Below are positions 1-7,772 of a DNA stretch of 64,000 nt, in pieces. The position numbers were made by a program, and so were the translations under genes. The stretch spans positions 237,555-301,554 of the forward strand of contig NZ_LMSC01000007.1 in NCBI RefSeq assembly GCF_001428025.1, given 5' to 3'. The DNA comes from Phycicoccus sp. Soil748. Lineage in GTDB: Bacteria > Actinomycetota > Actinomycetes > Actinomycetales > Dermatophilaceae. The notes below the pieces were generated by a model. The model worked only from the letters and a program-made list of their open reading frames with translations, had not been told where the DNA came from and ran no database searches. Numbering within the stretch: the first letter of the stretch is position 1; each line of letters opens with the position of its first letter.

Positions 1-147
1 GAGCGCGATGGCCGTACGGCGCCGCCGTCGGCGCCGTGCGTCGTCGTGGATGCTGTCGACCACCCGCGTGAAGAGGTCGGCCGACGGCGCGCGGCTCGCG
101 CCCTCGGCACCCAGGGCCTCGTGCAGCCGGTCCTCGAGTGCGCTCAT
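1..147 (-). CDS. Partial protein downstream of ECF sigma factor (N-terminus only)
   Basis: Only the first 49 codons are inside the window; the gene runs off the left edge. The ATG at 147 overlaps the TGA of the sigma factor gene (144-146) in an ATGA arrangement, which indicates translational coupling. The visible residues begin MSALEDRLHEALGAEG and continue to a run of six arginines followed by TAIAL, a pattern like a short cytoplasmic segment just before a membrane helix. A membrane protein, possibly an anti-sigma factor, is a common partner at this place next to SigE-family sigma genes, but nothing visible proves that role. Confidence 0.6.
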   Translation of the reverse strand, partial: MSALEDRLHEALGAEGASRAPSADLFTRVVDSIHDDARRRRRRRTAIAL

Positions 148-677
148 CGTCTCTCCTCGAGCCGGGCGGCCAGCGAGCGCAGGCCGCGGGTCAGGTGCGT
201 CTTCACGGAGTTGGGGGAGACCCCCAGGGTGGTCGCGATGTCCTCGATGCCGAGGTCGAGGTAGTAGCGCAGGACCACGCAGTCCCGCTGCCGCCGGGGC
301 AGCTCCCTCAGGGCCTCCACCACCTCGCGCCGTGACTCCTGCGCCGAGGCGGTCTCCTCCGCCGAGGGCTCGTCGAGGACCGCCGGTGGTCGGTGCCGCA
401 GCGAGACCAGCCCGCGGCGGTTGTGGTCCCGGGCCAGGTTGATGACGATCGAGCGCAGGTAAGCCGCGGCCCGGCCCTCGTCGCGGATGCGGTGGCTCGC
501 GCGGGCCAGCCGGATGAAGGCCTCCTGCACCAGGTCCTCGGCTGCCGTGCGGTCGTCGACGAAGAACCGTGCCAACGACACCAAGCGGGCGGACTCGGTG
601 ACGAACAGCGCTCTGACCAGGTCGTCGGTGGCCGGCGCCGCCCCCGTCCGGACCCGGTCCGTCGTCACCACATCCAT
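144..677 (-). CDS. RNA polymerase sigma factor, ECF/SigE-type
   Basis: A 177-residue ECF-type sigma factor. Region 2 contains the DRTAAEDLVQEAFIRLARA helix and the region after it (AAYLRSIVINLARDHNRR) matches the core-binding and -10 recognition helices. Region 4 (ELPRRQRDCVVLRYYLDLG, then GVSPNSVKTHLTRGLRSL) is the -35 helix-turn-helix. The start at 677 was preferred over ATGs at 686 and 725 because a GAGGTG ribosome binding site sits nine bases upstream of it. It is translationally coupled to the truncated gene at the window edge, which may encode its regulator. The signal it answers to cannot be told from sequence. Confidence 0.85.
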   Translation of the reverse strand: MDVVTTDRVRTGAAPATDDLVRALFVTESARLVSLARFFVDDRTAAEDLVQEAFIRLARASHRIRDEGRAAAYLRSIVINLARDHNRRGLVSLRHRPPAVLDEPSAEETASAQESRREVVEALRELPRRQRDCVVLRYYLDLGIEDIATTLGVSPNSVKTHLTRGLRSLAARLEERR

Positions 678-828
678 GGATCCCATCACCTCGACAGACG
701 ACCCTGGGGCGCTGCCGGGTGACATCTCAGGGGCACGAATCTGCGTCGGCTCGCGGTGTCACCCGCGGGGCCGGCAGCCCCGTCTGTCTGTGGTGTCAGC
801 ACCATCGCGCCACACCCAAGGAGACCTC

Positions 829-1473
829 ATGGACATCACCCGCACCTCACCCCGATGGCGGAGCGCGCGACACGCCCGCGAGCTCGGCCCGAGCGCGGCG
901 CGGGCGGCGGTGGTCGGCGCCGCGCTCGGAGGGCTGTGGGGTGCCGCAGCACGGGTCTGGATGAGGCTCGTGTCGACGACGCCCGAGTTCAGCTGGGTGG
1001 GGTCGCTGGCGATCGTCGCGCTGGCCGCCGTCCTCGGCGCGGGTGTCGGGGCCTCCGCGGCGGCCAGGTCACGCACGGGCTGGCGCCGGGTGGCCCGGCT
1101 GGCGGTGGTGCCAGGCATGGTGATCTTCGCCGGCCAGGGGATCCCGTTCCTGGCGGCCTTCGTCGTGGGCGGCCTGCTGCTGCGCCGCCGGCACGTCGTC
1201 GCCCGTCTGGCGACCATCGTCGTCGTCGCCGGGCCGGCGGTCCTGCTGTGGTGGTCCGAGCGGCTCGACGAGTACACGATGCTCTCGGCACCCGTGCGGG
1301 TGCAGGTGTCGATGCTCGTCGGGTTCCCGCTGCTGGCAACGGTTCTCGCCTTCGCGGGCGACCTCGTCTGGGGTCGTCGCGCAGCGGTTGGGCGTCAGTC
1401 GGCCTCGCCGGACCGGGCCCGGAGCAGCCTCCTCAGCGACTCGAGCCTGGAGGCGCCAGCAGGTCCGGCCTGA
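829..1473 (+). CDS. Multi-pass membrane protein of unknown function
   Basis: A 214-residue protein with about six hydrophobic segments, for example AAVVGAALGGLWGAAARVW near the N-terminus, SLAIVALAAVLGAGVGASA, FLAAFVVGGLLL and LVGFPLLATVLAFAGDLVW. The ATG at 829 follows AAGGAGACCTC, a strong ribosome binding site. No enzymatic motif is visible. It stands alone, divergent from the sigma factor at 144-677. Its last 26 codons or so overlap, tail to tail, the 3' end of rsgA for 79 bp; that hydrophilic tail ([20 protein letters not shown]) may be an accidental read-through into the antisense of rsgA. Confidence 0.7.
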   Translation: MDITRTSPRWRSARHARELGPSAARAAVVGAALGGLWGAAARVWMRLVSTTPEFSWVGSLAIVALAAVLGAGVGASAAARSRTGWRRVARLAVVPGMVIFAGQGIPFLAAFVVGGLLLRRRHVVARLATIVVVAGPAVLLWWSERLDEYTMLSAPVRVQVSMLVGFPLLATVLAFAGDLVWGRRAAVGRQSASPDRARSSLLSDSSLEAPAGPA

Positions 1474-2432
1474 CCGGAGGCCACCCACTCGTCGAGGCCG
1501 CACTCCTCCTCGTCGTGGCTGCATCCCCGGGGGCACTGGCTGGTGCCGGCCTCGAGGTCGGGGAAGAGCTGGATGATCCGGCCGAGGTCGACGTGGGCCA
1601 GGCCGAACGAGCGCACGCCGGGGGTGTCGATGACCCATCCCTCGTCACCGGGCAGCCGCAGGGCGACGGCCGAGGAGGAGGTGTGCCGGCCACGGCCGGT
1701 GACGTCGTTGACGATGCCGGTCGCGCGGTGGGCGTCGGGCACCAGGCCGTTGACGAGCGTCGACTTGCCGACACCGGAGTGCCCGACGAGGACGCTGACC
1801 CGGCCCGCGAGGCGCTCGGTCAGGGCCTCGAGGCCGTCGAACCCCGACTCTCCCGTGGAGGTCACGACGGCCGGGACGTTGAGCGGGGCGTAGCTACCGA
1901 GGAAGGCCGCGGGGTCCTTGAGGTCCGCCTTGGTGAGCACGAGCAGCGGGTCGAGCCCCGCGTCGTACGCGGCGACGAGGCAGCGGTCGATCAGCCGGGG
2001 GCGGGGTTCGGGGTTGGCCAGCGCGGAGACGATGACCAGCTGGTCGGCGTTGGCCACGATGACGCGCTCGACGGGGTCGGTGTCGTCGGCGCTGCGGCGC
2101 AGGACCGACCGCCGCGGGGTGAGGCGGACGATGCGGGCGAGGCCGTCGGGGTTGCCGCTGGTGTCGCCGACGAGCTCGACGTCGTCGCCGACGACGATGC
2201 CCTTGCGGCCGAGCTCGCGTGCCTTCATGGCGGTCACGAGCCGCTCGGGGGCCGCCTTGCGTCCCGGACCCCGGGGGACCAGAACGTGGTAGCGACCCCG
2301 GTCGACGGCGATCACGAAGCCCGACACGGCGTCCTCGTGGGCCGGGCGGTCCTTGGACCGTGGGCGGGAGCCGCGACGGCTGGGTCGGACGCGGACGTCG
2401 CTCTCGTCGTAGTCGGAGGCCTTGCGGCTCAT
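1395..2432 (-). CDS. rsgA: Ribosome small subunit-dependent GTPase RsgA (YjeQ)
   Basis: A 345-residue circularly permuted GTPase that acts in late 30S ribosomal subunit maturation. Visible in order: a basic N-terminal tail and OB-fold region ([15 protein letters not shown]), a G4-like LTKADL, the P-loop [14 protein letters not shown], a switch region with TGRGRHTS, the G3 motif [10 protein letters not shown], and the C-terminal zinc-binding pattern [12 protein letters not shown]. The ATG at 2432 overlaps the aroA stop codon in ATGA, so it is the last gene of a doxX-aroA-rsgA operon. The order aroA-rsgA is common in actinobacteria. Confidence 0.95.
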   Translation of the reverse strand: MSRKASDYDESDVRVRPSRRGSRPRSKDRPAHEDAVSGFVIAVDRGRYHVLVPRGPGRKAAPERLVTAMKARELGRKGIVVGDDVELVGDTSGNPDGLARIVRLTPRRSVLRRSADDTDPVERVIVANADQLVIVSALANPEPRPRLIDRCLVAAYDAGLDPLLVLTKADLKDPAAFLGSYAPLNVPAVVTSTGESGFDGLEALTERLAGRVSVLVGHSGVGKSTLVNGLVPDAHRATGIVNDVTGRGRHTSSSAVALRLPGDEGWVIDTPGVRSFGLAHVDLGRIIQLFPDLEAGTSQCPRGCSHDEEECGLDEWVASGQAGPAGASRLESLRRLLRARSGEAD

Positions 2433-3781
2433 GCGGTCGCTGCGCTCGTCCCGGGCGCGACGAGCCCGTGCCACAGGTCGACGAACTCGGGCAGCGTCTT
2501 GGCGACGGTTGCGGCATCCTCGACGCGGAGGCCGGGGACGCCGAGGCCGAGGACCGCGCCCGCCATCACCATGCGGTGGTCGGCGTAGGTGTGGAAGAGC
2601 CCTGCCCGCAACGGTTTCGGCTCGATGCGCAGGCCGTCCTCGGTCTCGGTGACGGAGGTGCCGAGGGCGCCCAGCTCGCGCGCCAGCGCCGCCAGCCGGT
2701 CGGTCTCGTGACCCCGGATGTGCGCCACGCCGCGGATGACTGTGGGGGAGTCCGCGAGCGCCGCGACGGCGGCGACGACCGGGGTCAGCTCGGAGGCGTC
2801 GTGCAGGTCGGCGTCGATGCCGGAGACCTGGCCCGTGCCCCTGACGGTGAGCCCCTCGCGGGTGAGCGAGACGTCGGCACCCATGGCGTCGAGGATGTCG
2901 CGGATCGCGTCGCCGGCCTGGGTGGTGTGGTGCGGCCACCCGGGCACGGTGACCCGACCGGCGGTCACGAGTCCTGCTGCGAGGAAGGGTGCGGCGTTGG
3001 ACAGGTCGGGCTCGACCTGGACGTCGAGCGCGTTGACCTCGGAGGGCTCGACCCGCCAGGTGTCCGGTTCGCTGTCGTCGACCACGACGCCGGAGTCGCG
3101 CAGCGTCTCGACGGTCATCTCGATGTGCGGCTCGCTGGGGACCGGCTTGCCGCGGTGGTGGACGGTCACACCCTCGTCGTAGCGGGCACCCGCGAGCAGG
3201 AGCGCGGAGATGAACTGCGATGAGGCCGAGGCGTCGAGGGTGACGGCGCCCCCGCGGACGTGACCCTGCCCCCTCACGGTGAAGGGCAGCGTGCCCCGGC
3301 CGCCGTCGTCGAGGTCGACCCCGAGGGCGCGCAGTGCGTCGAGCACCGGGCCCATGGGCCGCACCCTGGCCTGCGCGTCGCCGTCGAAGTCGACGGTGCC
3401 CGAGGCGAGCGCAGCGACGGGCGGGAGGAAGCGCATCACCGTGCCGGCGAGGCCGCAGTCGACGGCGCCGCCGCCGCGCAGCGACGCGGGGGTGACGAGC
3501 CAGTCGGGGCGCAGTCCCGGGTGGGTGGTGGTGTCCTCGACGCCGGCCCCGAGCTGACGCAGGGCCTGGGCCATGAGGAGGGTGTCGCGCGAGTGCAGCG
3601 GGCGGCGCAGGAGCGACGGGCCGTTGGCCAGGGCAGCGAGGACCAGGAAGCGGTTGGTCAGCGACTTGCTGCCGGGGAGGTGGACCTCGTCGTCGACGGG
3701 ACGGTCGGCGGACGGGGCGTGCCAGTCACCCTCGACGACCTGCGGGGGACGAGCGGGATGCGCGGGATCAGGTGAGGGCAT
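2429..3781 (-). CDS. aroA: 3-phosphoshikimate 1-carboxyvinyltransferase (EPSP synthase)
   Basis: A 450-residue enzyme of the shikimate pathway that joins phosphoenolpyruvate to shikimate 3-phosphate. The N-terminal substrate-binding motif [17 protein letters not shown] is present, with [46 protein letters not shown] and the C-terminal [13 protein letters not shown] typical of AroA. Length is normal for the family. It overlaps the DoxX-type gene upstream by 14 bp and the rsgA start downstream by 4 bp, so the three genes are probably cotranscribed and translationally coupled. Confidence 0.95.
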   Translation of the reverse strand: MPSPDPAHPARPPQVVEGDWHAPSADRPVDDEVHLPGSKSLTNRFLVLAALANGPSLLRRPLHSRDTLLMAQALRQLGAGVEDTTTHPGLRPDWLVTPASLRGGGAVDCGLAGTVMRFLPPVAALASGTVDFDGDAQARVRPMGPVLDALRALGVDLDDGGRGTLPFTVRGQGHVRGGAVTLDASASSQFISALLLAGARYDEGVTVHHRGKPVPSEPHIEMTVETLRDSGVVVDDSEPDTWRVEPSEVNALDVQVEPDLSNAAPFLAAGLVTAGRVTVPGWPHHTTQAGDAIRDILDAMGADVSLTREGLTVRGTGQVSGIDADLHDASELTPVVAAVAALADSPTVIRGVAHIRGHETDRLAALARELGALGTSVTETEDGLRIEPKPLRAGLFHTYADHRMVMAGAVLGLGVPGLRVEDAATVAKTLPEFVDLWHGLVAPGTSAATA

Positions 3782-4340
3782 CGTGGGCCTGGGTCGCGAC
3801 GAGCCTGGCCTCGCGCCGAGCTGCCTTCGTCGCCATCTTCGCCTCGCGCCGAGCCGCGGCCGTCGCGTGCTTCGCCTCGCGCTTGGTGCGCTTCGCGGCC
3901 CGCCGTGCGGAGTCCGTCGCGAGCCCGGCTCGGTAGGCCAGCCCGGGCTTGCCCTCGGTGTCGACGCTGGCGAGCAGCAGGCCGCCGAGGAGGCCGACGT
4001 TCTTGAGGAACCCGATGCGCTGGACGTTGCGCGTCGTGGGGTCGCTCTCCTCCCAGAACCGGTGTCCCACATACGTCGTCGGCACCAGCGAACCGACCAG
4101 CGCGAGCGCCGCCAGGCGCGGCACGCGACCGGTGGCGAGCAGCGCCCCGCCGCCGACCATGGTGGCGCCGTTGGCGCGCACCAGGAGCTCGGGGTCGTTG
4201 GGCAGCCCGAGGGGGGCGACCTGCTCGGCGAAGGGCGCGACCTTCGCCTTGAGCGCTGCGGGGTGCCGGAGCTGCTCGAGGCCCTGGACGACGAAGATCG
4301 CGGCCAGCATCGGTCGGGCCACGCGGCGGACGAGGGTCAT
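3768..4340 (-). CDS. DoxX family membrane protein with basic C-terminal tail
   Basis: A 190-residue protein. Residues 1 to about 140 resemble the DoxX family: [19 protein letters not shown] at the start, then hydrophobic segments [35 protein letters not shown] and [17 protein letters not shown]. The last 50 residues are a charged, probably helical Lys/Arg/Ala-rich tail with repeated RREAK units. DoxX proteins are integral membrane proteins sometimes linked to redox homeostasis; the role here is unknown. It is first in the doxX-aroA-rsgA operon and divergent from the SRAP gene at 4449. Confidence 0.8.
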   Translation of the reverse strand: MTLVRRVARPMLAAIFVVQGLEQLRHPAALKAKVAPFAEQVAPLGLPNDPELLVRANGATMVGGGALLATGRVPRLAALALVGSLVPTTYVGHRFWEESDPTTRNVQRIGFLKNVGLLGGLLLASVDTEGKPGLAYRAGLATDSARRAAKRTKREAKHATAAARREAKMATKAARREARLVATQAHDALT

Positions 4341-4448
4341 GGTCACTCCTGCTGGTCGCTGCTGGGACGGGCGGTGCGCGAGGCGCGGGGCCTGCGCGTC
4401 CCTTCCTACCGTATGGCCGGGTCCACGTCGCTGCGTACCCTGTCCACC

Positions 4449-5351
4449 ATGTGCGGACGGTATGCGGCGACTGCCAACCCCGACGAGCTCGTCGAGGAGT
4501 TCGAGGTCGAGCAGGACCGCACCGCCGACCCGGTCCGCACCGTCCTGAAGAACCCGCAGAGCCCTCCCGCCGGCACCCCTGACTGGAACCTCGCGCCCAG
4601 CAAGCTGGCCCCGGTCGTGCTGTCCCGGGTCCCCCGTGGGGAGGCGAGCGCCGAGCAGGCTGCCGGCCGCGCCGGGGGTGCTTCGGAGGGTGCTGCGGAG
4701 GGCGCCCCGGCCGACGGTGTGCGCCAGCTGCGGCTCCTCACCTGGGGCCTGGTGCCGAGCTGGGCCAAGGACGTCAAGGTCGGGATGCGCATGATCAACG
4801 CCCGCGCCGAGTCGGTGCTGGAGAAGGGCAGCTTCGCGAAGGCGGCGAAGTCCCGTCGGTGCCTGGTGCCGGCACAGGGCTGGTACGAGTGGCAGAAGTC
4901 GCCGGTCGCGGTCGATGCCAAGGGCAAGCCGCGCAAGCAGCCGTTCTTCATCCACCGGGCCGACGGCGACGTCGTCGCCTTCGCCGGTCTCTACGAGTTC
5001 TGGCGTGACCGCGCGATCCCCGACGCCGACGACCCGCAGGCCTGGCTGACGTCGTTCACCATCGTGACCACCGACGCCGAGCCCGGGCTGGACCGCATCC
5101 ACGACCGCCAGCCGCTCGTCCTGGAGCGGGAGGACTGGGCCACGTGGCTCGACCCGACCATGACCGACCTCGACGAGGTCGGGCGGATGCTGGCGTTCCA
5201 CCAGCCTGGCCGGTTCGACGCGCACCCGGTCGGCACGGCCGTCTCCTCCAACCGCAGCAACGGTCCCCAGCTCGTCGAGCCTGCCGGGCCCGACGAGCTG
5301 GAGGGAGTGGTCGACCCGATGACCGGGGAGATCGTCGGCGGCTCGTCGTGA
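4449..5351 (+). CDS. SOS response-associated peptidase (SRAP/HMCES/YedK family)
   Basis: A 300-residue SRAP-domain protein. The family crosslinks through Cys2 to abasic sites in single-stranded DNA. The invariant start MCGRY sets the start codon at 4449 because Cys2 must become the N-terminal residue. Other family landmarks are WNLAPSK, LTWGLVPSWAKD, MINARAESV, RRCLVPAQGWYEW (active-site Glu) and HDRQPLVL, where the usual HxRMP reads HDRQP. A low-complexity Gly/Ala/Glu insertion at about residues 66-95 lengthens the protein beyond the E. coli form. Its stop overlaps the start of the following hydrolase gene. Confidence 0.93.
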   Translation: MCGRYAATANPDELVEEFEVEQDRTADPVRTVLKNPQSPPAGTPDWNLAPSKLAPVVLSRVPRGEASAEQAAGRAGGASEGAAEGAPADGVRQLRLLTWGLVPSWAKDVKVGMRMINARAESVLEKGSFAKAAKSRRCLVPAQGWYEWQKSPVAVDAKGKPRKQPFFIHRADGDVVAFAGLYEFWRDRAIPDADDPQAWLTSFTIVTTDAEPGLDRIHDRQPLVLEREDWATWLDPTMTDLDEVGRMLAFHQPGRFDAHPVGTAVSSNRSNGPQLVEPAGPDELEGVVDPMTGEIVGGSS

Positions 5352-6013
5352 CCGCGGACCTGCCCCGCCCGACGCGGGTCCTCGACGTGGAGACGCCCCA
5401 CGGCACCGCCCGCGCCACGGTCCACCGCCCCCGCAGGGCGCACGCCACGCTGGTCCTCGGGCATGGCGCCGGTGGCCACGGGTGGACCGGCGACGTGGTC
5501 GCCGTGACCCGGGAGATGACGGGGCTCGGCTGGGCCGTGGTCCTCGTCGACCAGCCCTGGCGGCTCAAGGGACTCAAGGTGGCGAGCCGGCCGCCGACGC
5601 TCGACGAGGCGTGGCTGCCGGTGGTCGGGGCGCTCATGGGCGGCCGGGCTGCCCTGCCGCGTCCCCTCGTCGTCGGCGGACGCAGCGCCGGCGCCCGCGT
5701 CGCCTGCCGCACCGCCCAGGCCGTCGGCGCCGACGCCGTGCTGTGCCTCAGCTTCCCCCTGCACCCGCCCGGGGCGCCGGAGAGGTCCCGCGCCGACGAG
5801 CTGCGGCTGCCCGTGGCCGCGGGCCTGCCCCTGCACGTCGTCCAGGGCGTGCGTGACCCGTTCGGGACCCCGGAGGAGGTGCGCGCGGAGCTGCCCACGC
5901 CTGACCTGGTCTCGGCGGCCAAGGGCACCCACAGCTTCGGCCGTGAGCCGGCCGACGTCGTGGCGGCGACGCGCCACTTCCTGGAGCGGGTCGCGGGTGA
6001 CCACCGGGAATGA
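5348..6013 (+). CDS. Small alpha/beta-hydrolase (TEX30/KANL3-like)
   Basis: A 221-residue predicted alpha/beta hydrolase. The GTG start at 5348 overlaps the TGA of the SRAP gene (GTGA). Visible: an oxyanion-type LVLGHGAGGHGW near residue 40, the nucleophile elbow VVGGRSAGARVACR (Ser in GRSAG), a late Asp in VQGVRDPFG and a C-terminal His in AKGTHSFG. These match the compact dienelactone-hydrolase-like proteins related to TEX30. The substrate is unknown. Its last codons carry the -35 element of the sigR promoter (6006-6011), so the two units are tightly packed. Confidence 0.8.
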   Translation: MTADLPRPTRVLDVETPHGTARATVHRPRRAHATLVLGHGAGGHGWTGDVVAVTREMTGLGWAVVLVDQPWRLKGLKVASRPPTLDEAWLPVVGALMGGRAALPRPLVVGGRSAGARVACRTAQAVGADAVLCLSFPLHPPGAPERSRADELRLPVAAGLPLHVVQGVRDPFGTPEEVRAELPTPDLVSAAKGTHSFGREPADVVAATRHFLERVAGDHRE

Positions 6014-6032
6014 CCCCGTCGCGGCGTCGGTT
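6006..6032 (+). promoter_or_regulatory. SigR-dependent (autoregulatory) promoter of sigR
   Basis: GGGAAT at 6006-6011, exactly 18 bases of spacer, then GTT at 6030-6032 (continuing GTTGAA). This is the GGGAAT-N18-GTT consensus established for SigR in Streptomyces and SigH in Mycobacterium. The -35 element overlaps the stop codon of the preceding hydrolase gene. Transcription would start near 6038, giving a leader of about 35 nt to the GTG at 6074 and about 180 nt to the ATG at 6221. Confidence 0.88.
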
Positions 6033-6220
6033 GAACCGAGGGAACCCCGTACCCCAGCACAGGAGCCCCGCACGTGCCACTGCTGACCGCCCTGCCGTCC
6101 GAGGGCAGCACCTCCGTGGCTCCGGGCTCGCGCCCGCCGGCCGGTGGTCGGGTCGTGCTCGGCCTGTCCGCCACGACCGACGAGCCTGACCGCGCCGAGC
6201 GCGGGCTAGGCTGGAGGGTG

Positions 6221-6844
6221 ATGACTGAGACCCCTGCCCCCGACGCGAGCGTCGACGTGGCCACCGAGTCGAGGGATGACCGGCAGGCCCGCTTCGAGCG
6301 CGAGGCGATGCCCCTGCTCGACCAGCTGTACTCGGCGGCGCTGCGCACCACGCGCAACCCCGCCGACGCCGAGGACCTGGTGCAGGAGACCTACACCAAG
6401 GCCTTCGCCGCGTTCCACCAGTACCGGCCGGGTACGAACTTCAAGGCGTGGATGTACCGCATCCTCACCAACACCTACATCAACAGCTACCGCAAGAAGC
6501 AGCGCGAGCCGCTGCAGTCCGACGCTGCGGAGATCGAGGACTACCAGCTCGCCCGGGCTGAGTCCCACTCCTCCGCGGGCCTGCGCTCGGCCGAGACCGA
6601 GGCGCTGGACCACCTCCCCGACACCGAGGTGAAGCGGGCGCTGCAGGCGCTGCCGGAGGACTTCCGCATGGCGGTCTACCTCGCCGACGTCGAGGGCTTC
6701 GCCTACAAGGAGATCGCCGAGATCATGGAGACGCCGATCGGCACCGTGATGTCCCGGCTGCACCGAGGCAGGCGTCAGCTGCGTGAGCTGCTGACCGAGT
6801 ATGCCGCCGAGCGCGGCTTCGCGACCCAGGGAGCGGACTCATGA
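6221..6844 (+). CDS. sigR: ECF sigma factor SigR/SigH (thiol-oxidative stress)
   Basis: A 207-residue ECF sigma factor of the SigR/SigH type. It has region 2 ([33 protein letters not shown], here split by convention, then [19 protein letters not shown]) and region 4 ([19 protein letters not shown], then [20 protein letters not shown]). The ATG at 6221 follows GGAGGG. The frame stays open upstream to a GTG at 6074, which has AGGAG eight bases before it; starting there would add 49 residues. In Streptomyces a SigR-driven transcript makes such an extended, unstable isoform, so both starts may be used. The stop overlaps rsrA in ATGA. Confidence 0.93.
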   Translation: MTETPAPDASVDVATESRDDRQARFEREAMPLLDQLYSAALRTTRNPADAEDLVQETYTKAFAAFHQYRPGTNFKAWMYRILTNTYINSYRKKQREPLQSDAAEIEDYQLARAESHSSAGLRSAETEALDHLPDTEVKRALQALPEDFRMAVYLADVEGFAYKEIAEIMETPIGTVMSRLHRGRRQLRELLTEYAAERGFATQGADS

Positions 6845-7125
6845 AGTGTGGACCTGACTCCGGACAGGGCGACGCCGCCGGGACGGACTGCTCGGAGGTG
6901 CTGCACCGCGTCTACGAGTACCTCGACGGCGAGATGACCCGTGACGACACGGCCAAGATCGCCCACCACCTCGAGGCCTGCTCACCCTGCCTCAAGCAGT
7001 ACGACCTCGACCAGGCGCTCAAGGCGCTGGTGAAGAGGTCGTGCGCCTGCGAGGAGGCCCCCGTCGAGCTGCGGACGCAGATCATGGCCCGGATCACCAC
7101 GATCCGCTACGAGATCTCCGAGTAG
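6841..7125 (+). CDS. rsrA: Redox-sensing zinc anti-sigma factor RsrA
   Basis: A 94-residue zinc-associated anti-sigma factor of the ZAS family that holds SigR inactive until its thiols are oxidised. The HxxxCxxC signature is His43, Cys47, Cys50 within [10 protein letters not shown], and the early Cys17 (GTDCSEV) corresponds to the fourth zinc ligand of RsrA. Two more cysteines are in RSCACEE. It is translationally coupled to sigR through ATGA, the usual arrangement for a 1:1 sigma/anti-sigma pair. A strong hairpin follows at 7170-7210. Confidence 0.93.
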   Translation: MKCGPDSGQGDAAGTDCSEVLHRVYEYLDGEMTRDDTAKIAHHLEACSPCLKQYDLDQALKALVKRSCACEEAPVELRTQIMARITTIRYEISE

Positions 7126-7169
7126 GGAGCGCTCGCAGCCCCGCTGCAGGCGTCACCCCCAGCACGCAG

Positions 7170-7210
7170 AGAGCGGCGGCCGGATCCACAAGGGATCTGG
7201 CCGCCGCTCT
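7170..7210. terminator. Hairpin terminator between rsrA and the bL37 gene
   Basis: A perfect 12-bp stem: AGAGCGGCGGCC at 7170-7181 pairs with GGCCGCCGCTCT at 7199-7210, with a 17-base loop. It lies between the end of rsrA (+) and the end of the bL37 gene (-), so it probably serves both directions. There is no long T-run. Confidence 0.75.
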
Positions 7211-7228
7211 CGTGCATCGTGCGCTGGC

Positions 7229-7303
7229 TCAGGCGTTGGGCTTGCGACCGTGGTTGGCCGCGTTGCCCTTGCGCGAGCGGCGCTTGCGGGCGCGCTTGCT
7301 CAT
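7229..7303 (-). CDS. Small ribosomal protein bL37-type (AURKAIP1/COX24 domain)
   Basis: A 24-residue, strongly basic peptide: it begins MSKRARKRRSRKG and ends NHGRKPNA. This matches the pattern of the tiny actinobacterial protein seen in the mycobacterial 50S subunit and named bL37, which is annotated as an AURKAIP1/COX24-domain protein. The ATG at 7303 has a purine-rich ACTCCC-complement (GGGAGT) directly upstream. The gene is easily missed because of its size. It is convergent with rsrA and shares the hairpin at 7170-7210. Confidence 0.88.
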   Translation of the reverse strand: MSKRARKRRSRKGNAANHGRKPNA

Positions 7304-7611
7304 GGGAGTCACTCCGTCGGTGGTGGTGTGGCGCGAAAAAGCGCCCTGCCGGTGGCCATTCTCTCACAGCCGGCGGGTGCTCCGGTCCGTCACGGGGCTT
7401 ACGACCTGGTCAGCCGACAAAAGGGCAACCATAGGTCGGAGAGGACCTTCAAGATTTGGCAAAGAACGCCTTGGTCCGCAAGCGGGCGGTCCGGTGGGGG
7501 GCCATCATAGTCCTGCAACCACGTAGCACCCCTGGCTACCCGGTGCATTGACCGCTCGATTGGTCCGAACGGATGAGTAGGACCTCATACGAGCAGAAGG
7601 AGTTTCCCGCC
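7304..7611. other. Intergenic region between bL37 and the 39-residue peptide gene
   Basis: About 308 bp with no convincing gene. It must hold the promoter of the bL37 gene (leftward) and that of the peptide/HD-GYP genes (rightward). The clearest element is the 13-bp motif at 7565-7577. A TTGACC (7549-7554) lies shortly upstream of it but no matching -10 is evident. I saw no GEMM-type c-di-GMP riboswitch core. Confidence 0.6.
7565..7577 (+). promoter_or_regulatory. Recurrent motif CCGAACGGATGAG, copy 1
   Basis: CCGAACGGATGAG, 34 bases before the ATG of the 39-residue peptide gene. The same 13 bases occur at 20081-20093, and the similarity between these two copies extends outside the core (GATT before it, AGGAC after it). 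Near copies are at 32831 and 37417. A shared operator or alternative-sigma promoter element is inferred; no family is recognised. Confidence 0.45.
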
Positions 7612-7731
7612 ATGAAGGCTATCACCACCATCTTCGAGTCCATCCTCGGCAACGACGACTCCCTCGTGTGGACCCCCAACGACGGCCCGAGCGACTTCTC
7701 CGCGCAGCGCGCCTGGGGCTGGACCAGCTGA
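7612..7731 (+). CDS. 39-residue peptide of unknown function
   Basis: A short frame with an excellent ribosome binding site (AGAAGGAG about ten bases before the ATG). The peptide starts MKAITTIFESILGNDDSLVW and ends in an aromatic tail, QRAWGWTS. It is acidic in the middle and has three tryptophans. It has no cysteine, no signal peptide and no membrane segment. It lies 41 bp before the HD-GYP gene, probably on the same transcript, and carries the recurrent 13-bp motif upstream. I do not recognise a family. It could be a small regulator, a peptide modified after translation, or a leader peptide for the HD-GYP gene. Confidence 0.6.
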   Translation: MKAITTIFESILGNDDSLVWTPNDGPSDFSAQRAWGWTS

Positions 7732-7772
7732 ACCCGCGCCGCACCGGCAATCCCGGGGCCTAGATTGGTGTC

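Noticed and set aside
756..2588. A 610-codon + strand frame across the membrane-protein gene and rsgA.
   Set aside because: Its codons are out of frame with 829-1473 and antisense to rsgA, both of which have clear start sites or motifs.
7304..7611. Possible c-di-GMP riboswitch before the HD-GYP genes.
   Set aside because: No GEMM-type core sequence or tetraloop receptor pattern was found in the leader.
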